Source: Mesostigma viride | Lineage: Eukaryota; Streptophyta; Mesostigmatophyceae; Mesostigmatales; Mesostigmataceae | Direction of reading: 5' to 3' | Assembly (NCBI GenBank): GCA_009746045.1 | Contig: RPFO01000310.1 | Coordinates: 436,734 to 500,733, forward strand | Length of the DNA stretch: 64,000 bases | In this document: positions 31,178 through 41,700 of the stretch, one piece after another | How positions within the stretch are numbered: position 1 is the stretch's first letter | Layout of the letters: every line of letters begins with the position of its first letter | Position numbers and translations under genes: made by a program | Notes under the pieces: generated by a model | Told to the model about the DNA's origin: nothing | Database searches by the model: none | Seen by the model: only the letters and a program-made list of their open reading frames with translations

Positions 31178-34100
31178 ATGGCTATCACGAACAAGAATGT
31201 CGCTAAGAAGCTTACCTACAACGAGGATGATGATGGGCAGGATCGGCGGATGCCCAAAGACAACAACCAGAAGCCGGCTGGCGATGCGGCCATTTCAAAG
31301 AAAAAGAAAAAGAACAAAAAGAATCACAATGTTTGCCAGGACGAGGGGACGGCGGCTGCCAAGCCGACCGACCTACCCCCCTCCCCTGAGAAGCCGGAGG
31401 ACGAGACGGCTCCCCCCCGGGAGACCGGCTTACCCTCGACTCCGGCGGCTGCCCCAGCCGCAACCACGGCTGGAGCGGCCATGGCTGCGGAGCCCTCGGC
31501 GGTAAACCCCACCGAGGCTCCCCAGTTCGGCCCTCCGTTGCCGACTATTCGGGAGCTCATGCCCCGTCAGACGGCTTCGGTGGCGCCGGACGGGGCGATC
31601 ACGTTTCGCCCCGCCACATCTGATCTTCGTGTTCCCTTCGCTCAGGGACACAATCACATCGAGCTTCAGTTTGGGCGACCATCGTCCCTTCTTCGCAAGA
31701 AGAAGGACATGGAAAGCATTAAGCTCGCGCGGGTGGTGCGTAGACCCGTGGAGCCCATCGGAGGACAACAAATGTCCGACGATGAGGTCTCCGACACTGC
31801 CAGTCTTCCCGACGGGGAGACTGAGATCAACCTTACCCCAGCGCTCCTGGCGGTCGAGCAGGCCGCGCTGGTGGCTAATGAAGAACGCCGAGCGAGGCAG
31901 CGAGACCGGGAGGTCCGTCGAGAGGCGGCTTTTCGGCTCGCCGCTAAGCGGCAGGAATATGAGGAGGAGGCCGCCCGTCGCCTGGCCACCCACCAGGCGA
32001 TGGCGGAGGCGTACCGCGAGGCCACTCAGCGGCTACGCGACCTCCTCAAAAATGCTGACTATCCGATGGAATACTCGGATGGTCAAGACCTGGCCGAGCT
32101 TGCTCGGTCAGCACATTTTAAAGCAATGTCCTCCATAACCCAAGCCAGGGTCACGGAGGCCATCTTGGCCAAGCATGGGGTGGTAGCTGAAGAAGCCCCC
32201 CCGCTGGAAACCACCAGCAAGAAACCCTCTCCTCCCCAACCCTTGCAGTACAAGGAGGGCCTGCTGGCCCTGGGCCCGAGGAAGGGCAAGAGCACGGACT
32301 GCCCTGTCCGACCTGCTCTGATAATGGGAGACCCACTCCCTGACATTCCCGAGGATGAGGCTGCCTTTCAGGCGGCCCTCCGGGAGCATGAGGTACGCAA
32401 GGAGATGAAGCGTCTCATGCAGGAGGAGGCAGCGAGGAGAGCGGCGGCAGACACCCCTGCCCGCCCCTCCACCGCTGGGGCTGGACCCAGTGGGGTTCCC
32501 CGGACCCCCCCGGACTCCCCCCGGGCCACCACGGCCCCCCCTCCCCCTCCAGTTAGGTTAATATTGTGCGGAAACCTTTTTGCCACTTGGGCTTCTCAGG
32601 TTCCGCACACTATTACCGGCGATAACCACTCGCCGGACACTCAAGTTCACACCGGTGTGAACTTGAGTGTCCGGCGAGTGGTTATCGCCGGTAATAGTGT
32701 GCGGAACCTGAGAAGCCCAAGTGGCAAAAAGGTTTCCGCACAATATTAACCTAACTAAAACCTAGCCTCTTGGGGCGAGGACGAATCACTAGGCTCGGAA
32801 CACCCGTATGCATGAATATGATCGAATATAAGCATCTCGTTGGTGCAAATATCGATATGAATATGATCGAATATGAGCATCTCCTTGGTGCGCATATGAT
32901 TAGAGCCGGGTGCCAAATCGGAACGAATTATTCCCCAAATAATCCGCTTCCGAGTGGATTCGAACCTGCGCCCCGCAAGGAACCAGGTCTTAGTTAGGTT
33001 AATATTGTGCGGAAACCTTTTTGCCACTTGGGCTTCTCAGGTTCCGCACAATATTACCGGCGATAACCACTCGCCGGACACTCAAGTTCACACCGGTCGT
33101 GAACTTGAGTGTCCGGCGAGTGGTTATCGCCGGTAATATTGTGCGGAACCTGAGAAGCCCAAGTGGCAAAAAGGTTTCCGCACAATATTAACCTAACTAA
33201 GACCTGGTTCCTTGCGGGGCGCAGGTTCGAATCCACTCGGAAGCGGATTATTTGGGGAATAATTCGTTCCGATTTGGCACCCGGCTCTAATCATATGCGC
33301 ACCAAGGAGATGCTCATATTCGATCATATTCATATCGATATTTGCACCAACGAGATGCTTATATTCGATCATATTCATGCATACGGGTGTTCCGAGCCTA
33401 GTGATTCGTCCTCGCCCCAAGAGGCTAGGTTTTAGTTAGGTTAATATTGTGCGGAAACCTTTTTGCCACTTGGGCTTCTCAGGTTCCGCACAATATTACC
33501 GGCGATAACCACTCGCCGGACACTCAAGTTCACACCGGTGTGAACTTGAGTGTCCGGCGAGTGGTTATCGCCGGTAATATTGTGCGGAACCTGAGAAGCC
33601 CAAGTGGCAAAAAGGTTTCCGCACAATATTAACCTAACTCCTCCCCCACCACCCCAGGTTTGCCCTGTGGGTTGGGGCCCCCTCCCCAACCAGGGGGGGT
33701 GGCCAGGACCCCAGGAGGCCCTGGGGGGAGGTGCAGAGGTGCCCCGGGCACCCACCCAACCTGCTGAGGCCCCCCCAAGGACGGGGGATATCCAGGAACA
33801 GCTCGCCATTCTCCAGGCTCAGCTGGCCTCGCTGCAAGACCAGCAGTTAACAGCTAACCAGCTGCAAACTGTCGAGGGCCTGCGCGCCCTGATGTCGCGG
33901 TATGAGCGGGGGACCATCAACCTGGACCCCACCCGCCTGCAACAGGCAACCGACGTCTTCTTGAGGGCCAACCCCCCTCTCACAGGTGTGTTTAACCCTC
34001 ATAAAAAGGAATCCAAAATCAATATTGCTGGCTTGCCTGAGGGTCACACTGTTGAACAAGCTAAACAATTTGTCTTTGCTCTGGAGTATGGGATGGAAGG

Positions 34101-34944
34101 CCTCAACCTTAGACATCAGTTTAAGGCTCTCAGGGCCTCATCCACATTCCATCAATCATCTCCTGCAATTAGAGCATTGATTCAAACCTATCAGGAACGC
34201 ACCCTGACACCTGAAGCAGCCATTGAACAGTGGCCTACCTTTATCACTGATCTGAAACAGCTAGTGCTTACCAATAACCACATGGAAGCAGTAGAACGTT
34301 TCAACTGGCTTGCTGCATATAAGGTGAACAAGAATAACCTCTCTGGGGATGCAAAAACATACAGGGTAATGATAGAGAAAGACCTTGAGCTTCTCAAGCT
34401 CCAACCAAGGTATCTCATCCACACCTGGCTAACAAAAGCTAATTTGCAACCCTCTGTTCTGGCTACCCTGCTTACAGGCCTCAAGTCCCTATGGGATAAC
34501 TTCAGAGCTGCCATGCTCTATATCGAGGAGGCAGTGGACCCCCTGGGTACTGGCAACCCCCAGGCCCAGGACCCCAAGGTCCAGGGTGTCCAAGGCCACA
34601 AGCGCAAGGGGGGGGCCAGCCAGGGGGGGGCACCCAAGACCCACAAGTCCTCCCACCAAGGGGGCAGTGGCTCTCAGGGGCGTGGCAACACGTGGCACCG
34701 TGTGCCCCTGCATGGCAACCCCAACAACAACAACAACAACAACAATAACAACAACAGGTCCCAGCAGGGCAATAACAATAACAGGTCCCAGCAGGGCCAA
34801 AACAACAACAACAACAGGTCCCAGCAGGGCCAGAACCGGTCCCAGCAGGGAAATAACAACAACAACAACAACAACAACAACCAACCTGGAAACCCTGGCC
34901 CACGGCCGGTGCCTGAGGTGCTTCCAGAGGGGGCATATTCGTGA
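31178..34944 (+). CDS. gag: CopB1 Gag, split by the palindromic element
   Basis: The ATG at 31178 (MAITNKNVAKKLTY) is only 18 bases after the LTR. The first part (to 32550) has Lys-rich and Ala/Pro-rich segments and a long charged coiled-coil-like helix (EERRARQRDREVRREAAF and following). The palindrome (32551-33639) then interrupts it. The second part (from 33640) has the capsid region and a low-complexity tract made of CAA repeats. The frame is lost in a G run near 34610; in CopB2 the same tract is read as poly-Thr and leads in frame into the zinc knuckle CLRCFQRGHIRDNC. In CopB2 Gag and integrase share one frame. Confidence 0.78.
32551..33639. mobile_element. Nested perfect-palindrome (foldback) element
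   Basis: The insert is flanked by a 5-bp duplication CCTCC (32546-32550, 33640-33644); the uninterrupted target is seen in CopB2. Its structure is P1 (32551-32756), spacer A (32757-32991), P2 (32992-33198), the reverse complement of A (33199-33433), and P3 (33434-33639). P1 and P3 are 206-bp palindromes and P2 is 207 bp with one extra base at its centre. The whole element is therefore also a palindrome, centred on P2. Each half of P contains a smaller stem (AATATTGTGCGGAA with its complement). Ends are AGTTAGG...CCTAACT, matching CopB LTR ends. It has no coding capacity of its own. Confidence 0.92.
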
Positions 34945-35314
34945 CAACTGCCCCAACAACGACTCCCTGCACACCAACGTGGATCTCTGCCCGGGTTGCT
35001 GGCACGCACGTCATCCCCTGGGACCTCCTGGCAGTCGGTGCAACAGGACTCGCTACCAAAAACAATGTGAGTTCTCTCACCTTGCTTACTCTGAGGATGA
35101 TGATCTCATTACCATTGGGGATGGCAGCCAGGGCATAATTGATTTTGAGGCAGCAACCTTACTGTCCTCCCAACACCCTGTACTTGAACCTTACATAAAA
35201 GCACTAACCCCTACTGTTGACAACTCCATAGATATCAAGGAGCTTGCTCATCAGCTGCACCTAGCCATGGGTCATGAAACAGTGGCTGAGGAACTGGCCA
35301 ACGGCTGGGGGTAG
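34586..35314 (+). CDS. gag-pol: CopB1 nucleocapsid knuckle and integrase start
   Basis: This frame continues the Gag-Pol reading of CopB2: poly-Thr tract, zinc knuckle C-x2-C-x4-H-x4-C at about 34907-34950, a second Cys pair (CPGCWHARH), an acidic linker, then the integrase zinc region HLAMGHE. It ends at a TAG at 35312 because of small indels; CopB2 continues with ARRLGGSSMGKQL. These breaks make CopB1 a pseudogene. Confidence 0.7.
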   Translation: MSKATSARGGPARGGHPRPTSPPTKGAVALRGVATRGTVCPCMATPTTTTTTTITTTGPSRAITITGPSRAKTTTTTGPSRARTGPSREITTTTTTTTTNLETLAHGRCLRCFQRGHIRDNCPNNDSLHTNVDLCPGCWHARHPLGPPGSRCNRTRYQKQCEFSHLAYSEDDDLITIGDGSQGIIDFEAATLLSSQHPVLEPYIKALTPTVDNSIDIKELAHQLHLAMGHETVAEELANGWG

Positions 35315-35371
35315 TAGCATGGGAAAACAACTCAGGAATGCAGTAAAACTGGCTAGACAACACTGTCAAGA

Positions 35372-36289
35372 ATGTCAGTTCAATATAGCCCCAAACCTCA
35401 AAAATGGCATACTGCAACTCCTTCCACAAATAGGGGCATGATAGTGGGGGATGTGATGCACATCAACAAAGATGTCCAACCCTACCTGATCCTAAAAGAC
35501 TCATGGTCCAGGTTCACAGTAATGGAACCCCTACCTGGCATGTCTGCAGGGCAGCTACGTGTTGCACTCATGATTGCTTTACCCAGATTCTACCCAGTTG
35601 ACAGAATTTTGCTTGATCAACAATTTTCTTGTCTGACTGACCTGGAAGGGTGTGAAGCAATAGAGATTGCTGGGCTGGAAGATCATGAGGGTCAGGGGGT
35701 CATTGAAAGAACCATCAGATCTGTCAAAACCCTACTAGCCAAAAATCCTTCCAAGGATGCTACTTCAGGGGTCTATTGTGACAGGGCACTCTGGTGTCAT
35801 GAAATGTGCACAACCCTAAACATGAGACCTGTCTTGCATGCCAAGTGGGGTGAAGTAATCCCAGCAGGCCTGCAGGCAGGTGTATATCCCCCAGAGGTGA
35901 TAGCACTGTACAACACTGCACGTGCACAAACCTCAGCAAAACTGGCAGAAAAAGATAAAACCCATTCCAGGCCAGTATTCCAAAAAGGTGATCAAGTTCT
36001 CTATTACAAGGAAAACAGCTTTGGTAAGGTTGGAACTTGGCTAGGTCCAGTTACCATCCGTGGATTTACCAAAAACAGCAAGACCGTGGAGGTCAAGCAC
36101 AATATCAATGGGAAGCGTCACAGGGTGAGCTGTCATAGAATTAAGAAGTATTATTCTCCCATGGCAGACGTGCCTGGGGAAGAGTCTTTAAGCATGGACT
36201 CACTACTTCTATCTGGCAACTCCAGCATGCCCAGCAGTAGCCTGAGCCACCAATTACTGCTGTTGACAGCACCACAGCACCCTCTGTGA
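35372..36289 (+). CDS. pol: CopB1 integrase
   Basis: Integrase core and C-terminal region. Catalytic residues by alignment: Asp in VGDVMHINK, Asp in RILLDQQFSC, Glu in GQGVIERTIRSVK. The C-terminal part has GDQVLYYKE and WLGPVTIRGF, a small SH3-like module, then a Ser-rich tail. The upstream CxxC of the zinc region (CQEC) lies just before this frame and is separated by a 2-base insertion relative to CopB2. Confidence 0.85.
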   Translation: MSVQYSPKPQKWHTATPSTNRGMIVGDVMHINKDVQPYLILKDSWSRFTVMEPLPGMSAGQLRVALMIALPRFYPVDRILLDQQFSCLTDLEGCEAIEIAGLEDHEGQGVIERTIRSVKTLLAKNPSKDATSGVYCDRALWCHEMCTTLNMRPVLHAKWGEVIPAGLQAGVYPPEVIALYNTARAQTSAKLAEKDKTHSRPVFQKGDQVLYYKENSFGKVGTWLGPVTIRGFTKNSKTVEVKHNINGKRHRVSCHRIKKYYSPMADVPGEESLSMDSLLLSGNSSMPSSSLSHQLLLLTAPQHPL

Positions 36290-38328
36290 ACCCTTCCACC
36301 CTCAGTGAAGCCAGGCCCACTTCACAACCTGGGGATTGCTTAACCAGGCACGAGGTAGCTGGGTTGGAAGCATTAGCTCAGCCCCAAGGCACCAAATTGT
36401 CTGCCAACCCTCCCGCTCTGAGGTCAAGATTGGCAGTCGCCTTGCAAGCATTACACAGGTCACATAAGCAACAAGCTGCTGTGGCCGAAGGGTTGGCAAA
36501 AGTCTCAGCTGTGTGCACTAGTCAGGACCCCTGGACCCTGGCAATAGACACTCAGGCACAGGTCAGTGTGATCAGTGCACAAGCCATCCCTGGTCTTGAG
36601 ATTGCACCTTCATTTTGGGCACGGGTGCAGGATTTCTCAGGCCAAAGCTCACTGGATGTAGTGGGACAAGTGATGCTCCCTATACTTGGTATTCAGACAC
36701 CCTTCCAGGTGGTGGAGGGGTACTCTGGTAACACCTTGTTGGGGGAACCTTTTGTATCCTATCCTGGGGTGCTTATCTCAGCTAATGAGCTCAGTGTCAC
36801 AGGGGTGGGTGCAGTTCCTCTGGACCACTTTAAAATCCCTCTCTCCAGTATTGTCCCTGGTATGGATGCTGTCATCAAGGCAGTCAACACTCAGTATGCA
36901 CCAGGGGAGATCCCTGATCTGGACAAGTTAGTGCACAGCCAGTTCCTCCATCCCTCAGCCTTTGGGCTGGGCAAGTGGGACATAGCCATGCACTCACCCC
37001 ACCAAATCTCCCACGTCATACAAGAATGCAAAACACAAAAAGGGTTTACCAAGTGGCTGATGGCCATTGTCCACCAAGCCAGGCAGGAATGGGTCCTGCC
37101 CAACCCCCAAAACCCTCAATACAAACCTCCTGTCACCCCTTCATGGGACGTGCCAGAGGAATCTGTGTGGAAAGGGAAGGTGTACGTGGTAGACACCCCA
37201 GCTGTGTGGAAACCTTATATTGATGATGAGCCCCACCTTATCATCAACATTGGGGTGGAAGGGCTTGTCAGTGCCCCCAAAATTTTCAGAGACTCAGCAG
37301 AGGAAGTATTCAAAAAGCTCAAGGCCACGTATGATGACCTGGACCCATGCTTTTTTGTTGTACCCACCCCCTCTGGACTGCTGCTCTTTGTGTGGCATGG
37401 AGATGACCAACTCATTTGTGGGCCTAGAGCTGAGGTGGAAACCTTTATTCAGCAGGTCCAGGAATCATATGAGATTGGCAAACAGGTGGAATTGAGCACA
37501 ACCCCCATCCAGTTCTGTGGCATCATGTTGCAGCTGCACAGGCAGCCAGATCAGTGGGTCTGCTCTCTCTCTCCTCCTGCAGAATATATCCAAGATTGTC
37601 TAGATTTGCTGCAAGACAACTACCTCCCCTTACACATGTGTGCCACTGTTCAGGGCAAACTGGGGTGGTGGTCAGCCATCTGTGGGGCTCCCTTAGCTGT
37701 CATCAGCAGGGTCACCCATGATGTTCTAGTCAAGATAAAATGCAGTCACATCAGGAAGTTGGTCAATGACTGTCCCCCCCTCATCCTCCATGGCCTGAAT
37801 CTGATGGAAGACATCCACATACACAGTGTCATGGACAGCTCCATGGAGAGCAGAACAATCAATCAGATGGGGGCACGGGAATCAGGGCTGTTTTTTCTCA
37901 CCAACAGGTCAGATTACATGTCCCTCACTTCCTGGTACAGCAGGCTACACCGCAGAAAACCTGGCAGCAGCAACTCAGCTGAATGTCGTGCTGTGGTGTC
38001 TGCTGCATTGCATGCTCGTTCCCTGCAGCACATGCTCACCTGGCTACAAACCCAGGCAGGCAGCACATGCAATGTCATCTCACATCTCTATACTGACAGC
38101 TACTCTGTGATCAGTTTTCTAACCAAGAAATCTGTTTCTGCTGCTGTCCACACTGACCTGGATTGGGTGATCCTCAAACAGGAGGCAACCTACTTCTCCA
38201 GCTGGCATCATGTGGAAGATGAAGAAAACCCAGCAGATGCCTTAACCAAGCTGAGGGATGCAGCTGGCCCACAATACCAGCTACTCTTTGAGAATATGAA
38301 TCCCTATGGTATCCGTGTCAGTGTATGA
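36286..38328 (+). CDS. pol: CopB1 retropepsin-like, RT (deleted) and RNase H
   Basis: 680 codons. Protease-like part: LAIDTQAQVSVI near residue 87 and LLGEPFV near 152. RT: HGDD box at VWHGDDQLICG near residue 370. RNase H: MDSSME, AECRAVV, LYTDS and NPADALTK at the end. Compared with CopB2 about 82 codons are missing at 37157 (between SWDVPE and SVWKGKV), including KATDIKRAFL with the first catalytic Asp, so this RT is inactive. The deletion keeps the frame. The stop at 38326-38328 is followed by an AATAAA at about 38329. Confidence 0.87.
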   Translation: MNPSTLSEARPTSQPGDCLTRHEVAGLEALAQPQGTKLSANPPALRSRLAVALQALHRSHKQQAAVAEGLAKVSAVCTSQDPWTLAIDTQAQVSVISAQAIPGLEIAPSFWARVQDFSGQSSLDVVGQVMLPILGIQTPFQVVEGYSGNTLLGEPFVSYPGVLISANELSVTGVGAVPLDHFKIPLSSIVPGMDAVIKAVNTQYAPGEIPDLDKLVHSQFLHPSAFGLGKWDIAMHSPHQISHVIQECKTQKGFTKWLMAIVHQARQEWVLPNPQNPQYKPPVTPSWDVPEESVWKGKVYVVDTPAVWKPYIDDEPHLIINIGVEGLVSAPKIFRDSAEEVFKKLKATYDDLDPCFFVVPTPSGLLLFVWHGDDQLICGPRAEVETFIQQVQESYEIGKQVELSTTPIQFCGIMLQLHRQPDQWVCSLSPPAEYIQDCLDLLQDNYLPLHMCATVQGKLGWWSAICGAPLAVISRVTHDVLVKIKCSHIRKLVNDCPPLILHGLNLMEDIHIHSVMDSSMESRTINQMGARESGLFFLTNRSDYMSLTSWYSRLHRRKPGSSNSAECRAVVSAALHARSLQHMLTWLQTQAGSTCNVISHLYTDSYSVISFLTKKSVSAAVHTDLDWVILKQEATYFSSWHHVEDEENPADALTKLRDAAGPQYQLLFENMNPYGIRVSV

Positions 38329-38550
38329 ATAAAATGTCTGGCTACAGCTCAGTACACAACCACCACACCCCGCTACCACAGCGATAGCTGCTGGGCGCCA
38401 TAAAATTCAACACATTCGTTGTGGGGTGTGAGTGCTGGCTAGGTCAGATTTGTATCCATTTGCAGCTTGAGGACACAAGCTTTGTATCCATTTACTTAAT
38501 GTGTGCTTCAGTAACTGGCCAAACCAGCCAGCTGTGTACACCTTATTTAA

Positions 38551-39904
38551 CCCTTAGTCCGCTGACCCATTTTTGGCACTTTCATACCCCTGAAAATGAA
38601 AAAAATCATAACTCACAGGCCACAACTCCAAATACCCCCAACCAAGATGCTAGGAGTATCTACACTTCAAGGGCTTTCAGAATATGCAATAATACCACGG
38701 CTTTATCAAAGCATTTGGATGATAGCTCTACTCAAAGTTGGCCAAAAGACGATCTTTTTTCCCCAAGGAAAAGTCTACCCCCCCCTAACTTTCCAGGTAG
38801 GGTAGGGAATCTCGATCAATATCAACATTGGACAACTTAGTTGGATAGTCCAATGGTGGTTTCCTTGGGTCAGACCACCCGGATAACCCATTAGACCTAT
38901 ATAAGGTGCTCATACACGTGTGTGGGTTACGCGCGCGTAAACAGCCATCTATGACATGCAATACAAGAATGCATTATAACAAGCTATAAAAGATTGCCAA
39001 AGGTGCTGGAATACAAACATGTTGCCTACCTGCATTAACGAAATGATATGCTCCAAAGAAATGCCATAAACTGGTCACTTTCAGGGCTAATACCGCTCTT
39101 TACAGCAGGCATGGAAGCTTGCTGAAAGGTGCACTAAAAATCTCGTCAAATATAATGCATGGGAGACGTATTCCGCTGCAAAAGACACGCAAACACGTTG
39201 CCGTACCTGGCTCGTTCACGTCCTGACCGGATTCCAGTGGCCGGGACCCTCATATCTCACACATACCATTGCTTTACAGGCATAGGTCGCCATAGCCGCA
39301 TCATGCATGCATCCTTGATCCTTTATGATTACCAGTTGATGCTGCGTTCAAAGATTACCTATAAACGCGTCCGCATTCCCATCAAACGCATCAGCGGACA
39401 TCCCGTACCTAATCTGGATGCTTGGGCTGGCGCAGACTGCCCGGCCATGAGGATAAAATGAAAATGTGATAAGCGATTACTCATCTGGCACTGACGACCA
39501 AGAAGGCATTATTTTTCCACCTGAATGTTCCCAATCCTACAAGTTTGGCCATGCCTGACCTACGAAAATCACGCATCATCATTCTGAGCAACATTCTAAA
39601 CCGTTTCTAGCCGCGAGACGCAAAATTTCCCTGATAACGCACGTTGGCAGCCATATCTCGTCACGCGCGCGCGCGAGTGAAAATTTCCCGCCAAAGTCAC
39701 GTGACCCCCTATGATTACAGCCCTATAATTACCAGGCTATGGCGGATATTACCCCCAAACCTATGCATCACCTTCGTCCCTAAGTGTTCCCGGACCCACC
39801 GGACAACTGTCCTCCGTCACAAGTGGCGCGGCGCTCTCGGCGCGGCGCGAAATTCGACCGTTAGTCAAACCCCCCGACAGGTCGGGGGGTTAGCGGACTA
39901 AGGG
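38551..39904. mobile_element. PiggyBac-like MITE with TTAA flanks
   Basis: Perfect 13-bp terminal inverted repeats CCCTTAGTCCGCT, flanked by TTAA on both sides (38547-38550 and 39905-39908). The CCC start and TTAA target are typical of piggyBac. The 1,354-bp interior has no coding frame that I can support. The left flank is CopB1 and the right flank is chromovirus C3, so the insertion sits on a chimeric junction. Confidence 0.85.
39869..39890. repeat. Hairpin next to the MITE right end
   Basis: ACCCCCCGAC-AG-GTCGGGGGGT, a perfect 10-bp stem with a 2-base loop, ending 14 bases before the element end. Subterminal hairpins can be transposase sites or replication-prone spots. Confidence 0.75.
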
Positions 39905-39985
39905 TTAACCTTGTACTGGCGTTGAGTACCGCGGCCCCTTTTTACATCTCTGTGGGCCACGATACTCTCTACCTCATCCTCTACT

Positions 39986-41501
39986 TCACCAGCTAGTGTC
40001 AGGGTTATGTTCCAAGGGAGCAGGAGCTAACTCTCTACCAGCAAACGTACTCTGATGATACAGTTTGAGCTGACTCCTATGGAAAGAGCGAGAGTGGGTC
40101 TGCCAAGAGGAGGGAATATCTATTTCATAGAGGAAATTGCCTACTCTAGAAAGCACACGGAAAGGGCCAAGGAAAGCGGGCCTAAGCTTCACCTTCAGCT
40201 CCGCCTCAAACTTATGGGCGAAGCGCCCCACACGAGGGCCTTCTACCAATACGAGGTCGCCTACTTCTATCTCTGGGGCCCTTCTATCCAGTGAGGAACG
40301 CAGCCTATCTAAGTATTTGGCCTGTGCCTTGTGGTATCCTGCGATGGCCTGGTCATGAGCGTTTTTCATCTTAGACAGCAATTCATGAACACCAGCAATC
40401 GTTTCACAAGACACAGTATCCTTATCACGGAGAGGACTAGCTAAAAGAGAGGTGGGGGTTAAGGGTTGACGACCAGTGTCAAGGAAGAAAGGGGTCAATC
40501 CATGCGCAGCTTGAGGACAGTTGTTCAAAGAAAATTCGACCAAACATAGGTAATCTTCCCAGTCACTACCAGACCCATTTACATAATGTCTGAGGGCTTC
40601 TTCTACCACTCTATTTAAACGCTCTACTAGGTGTGAGGAGGAGGAATGGTACGCAGTGCCAAACGTCACTTTAGTACCAATTAATAGCAGCAAAGAACTC
40701 TGTCCAAAAGTCTGAGGTAAACAACTTGTCCTTATCAGAGATAAACTGCCTGCTCAACCCATGGTAACGATAAACATTCTGAAGGTACAGCTGGGCACAG
40801 TCACGAGCAGTAAGCTCCAAGGGACAAGGGACAAGATGACAACGTCTAGTAAGGCGGTCTACAAACACGAGGATCTGCGCATTGCCTTTGGGATTCTTTT
40901 TAAAGGGACCCACAAAATCCATCATAATGGAATCCCAAGGCATTATAGGATCAGGGAGGGTACGAGGTTCTGCTATCTGACCCACATTACTAGGTTTCAT
41001 TTCCTGGCATGACTGACATGTCCTAACATATTCATCCACATCACTGAGGAGGGAGGGCCAGAAGTATGAACGGGTTACCAAATCCCGCACACGCTTCCCG
41101 CCCTGGTGAGCAGCTAGATCATGTAACTCAAACAACAAGGAGGAGCGGCAAATCGGAGGAACATACAAACGCCATTGCGGAGGATCATCCTTTAACAGCA
41201 CATACAAGAAGCCACCCACAAACTTGCACGGGTACTTCCCAAATTTTTGAGGGTGTGAGGAGATTGCGGTCAAGGCTTCCGGCTCAGTGGCCGTAAATCT
41301 ACTGATGAGACGCTCTAAATCCGACGTAGGATTGGCTACCGAGGTATCTACAGAGGGTTTGAACAAGTCACCCACAGCTTTACCGAAAAGGAGGGGTGGA
41401 CCAGAAGGAACAACATTACCATACGACTTCCCAGCCCTAGTAGTGGAAACATGACTTAGGGGACAAGAAATAATTTTATTAGTATCCTCCCCCTCCCCCA
41501 A
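39986..41501 (-). pseudogene. C3 integrase in two frames
   Basis: 41501-40671 carries the HHCC region and core (MMDFVGPF, FISDKDKLF); a frameshift at about 40680 (AAINWY) leads to 40693-39986 with the catalytic Glu in HLVERLNRVVEEA and the GPF module. A 4-base insertion near 40000 then breaks the link to the chromodomain, which is truncated at 39909. This copy retains the base missing in C1 near 18553. Confidence 0.85.
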
Positions 41502-41700
41502 GGTGACAGGTGTGCCCTCACACCGCAGAGAAAGGCCTACATGGGAGAGGAGATCGGGAAAACGGACAGAGGTATGGAAAAGGTAGGTATTATCAGGGAC
41601 GTCACCATAGGGGAAAACACCAAGAGGAGTAGGAACGAGGGTGGTAGTGAGGACATCTAGATCCTCGAAAAAGGAGTAGTCAGGACGTCGGGATAAAGCA

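Larger units (their letters stand above)
30683..38550 (+). mobile_element. Copia-like element CopB1
   Basis: It begins with a 477-bp LTR and continues through Gag, integrase, retropepsin-like, RT and RNase H regions to a 3' untranslated part that stops at TTAA (38547-38550), where a MITE is inserted. A 1,089-bp palindromic element interrupts gag. An inverted second copy, CopB2, lies at 52995-60005. CopB1 carries several frameshifts and a deletion in RT, so it is not functional. Confidence 0.88.

Noticed and set aside
33199-33250. B-box-like GGTTCGAATCC in the palindrome spacer
   Set aside because: The flanking bases do not form a T stem and no A box is placed correctly.
34502-35080. Cysteine-rich open frame on the minus strand
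   Set aside because: It is the antisense of the CAA/ACA repeat tract in CopB gag; poly-Cys, poly-Leu and poly-Val frames arise from the repeat.
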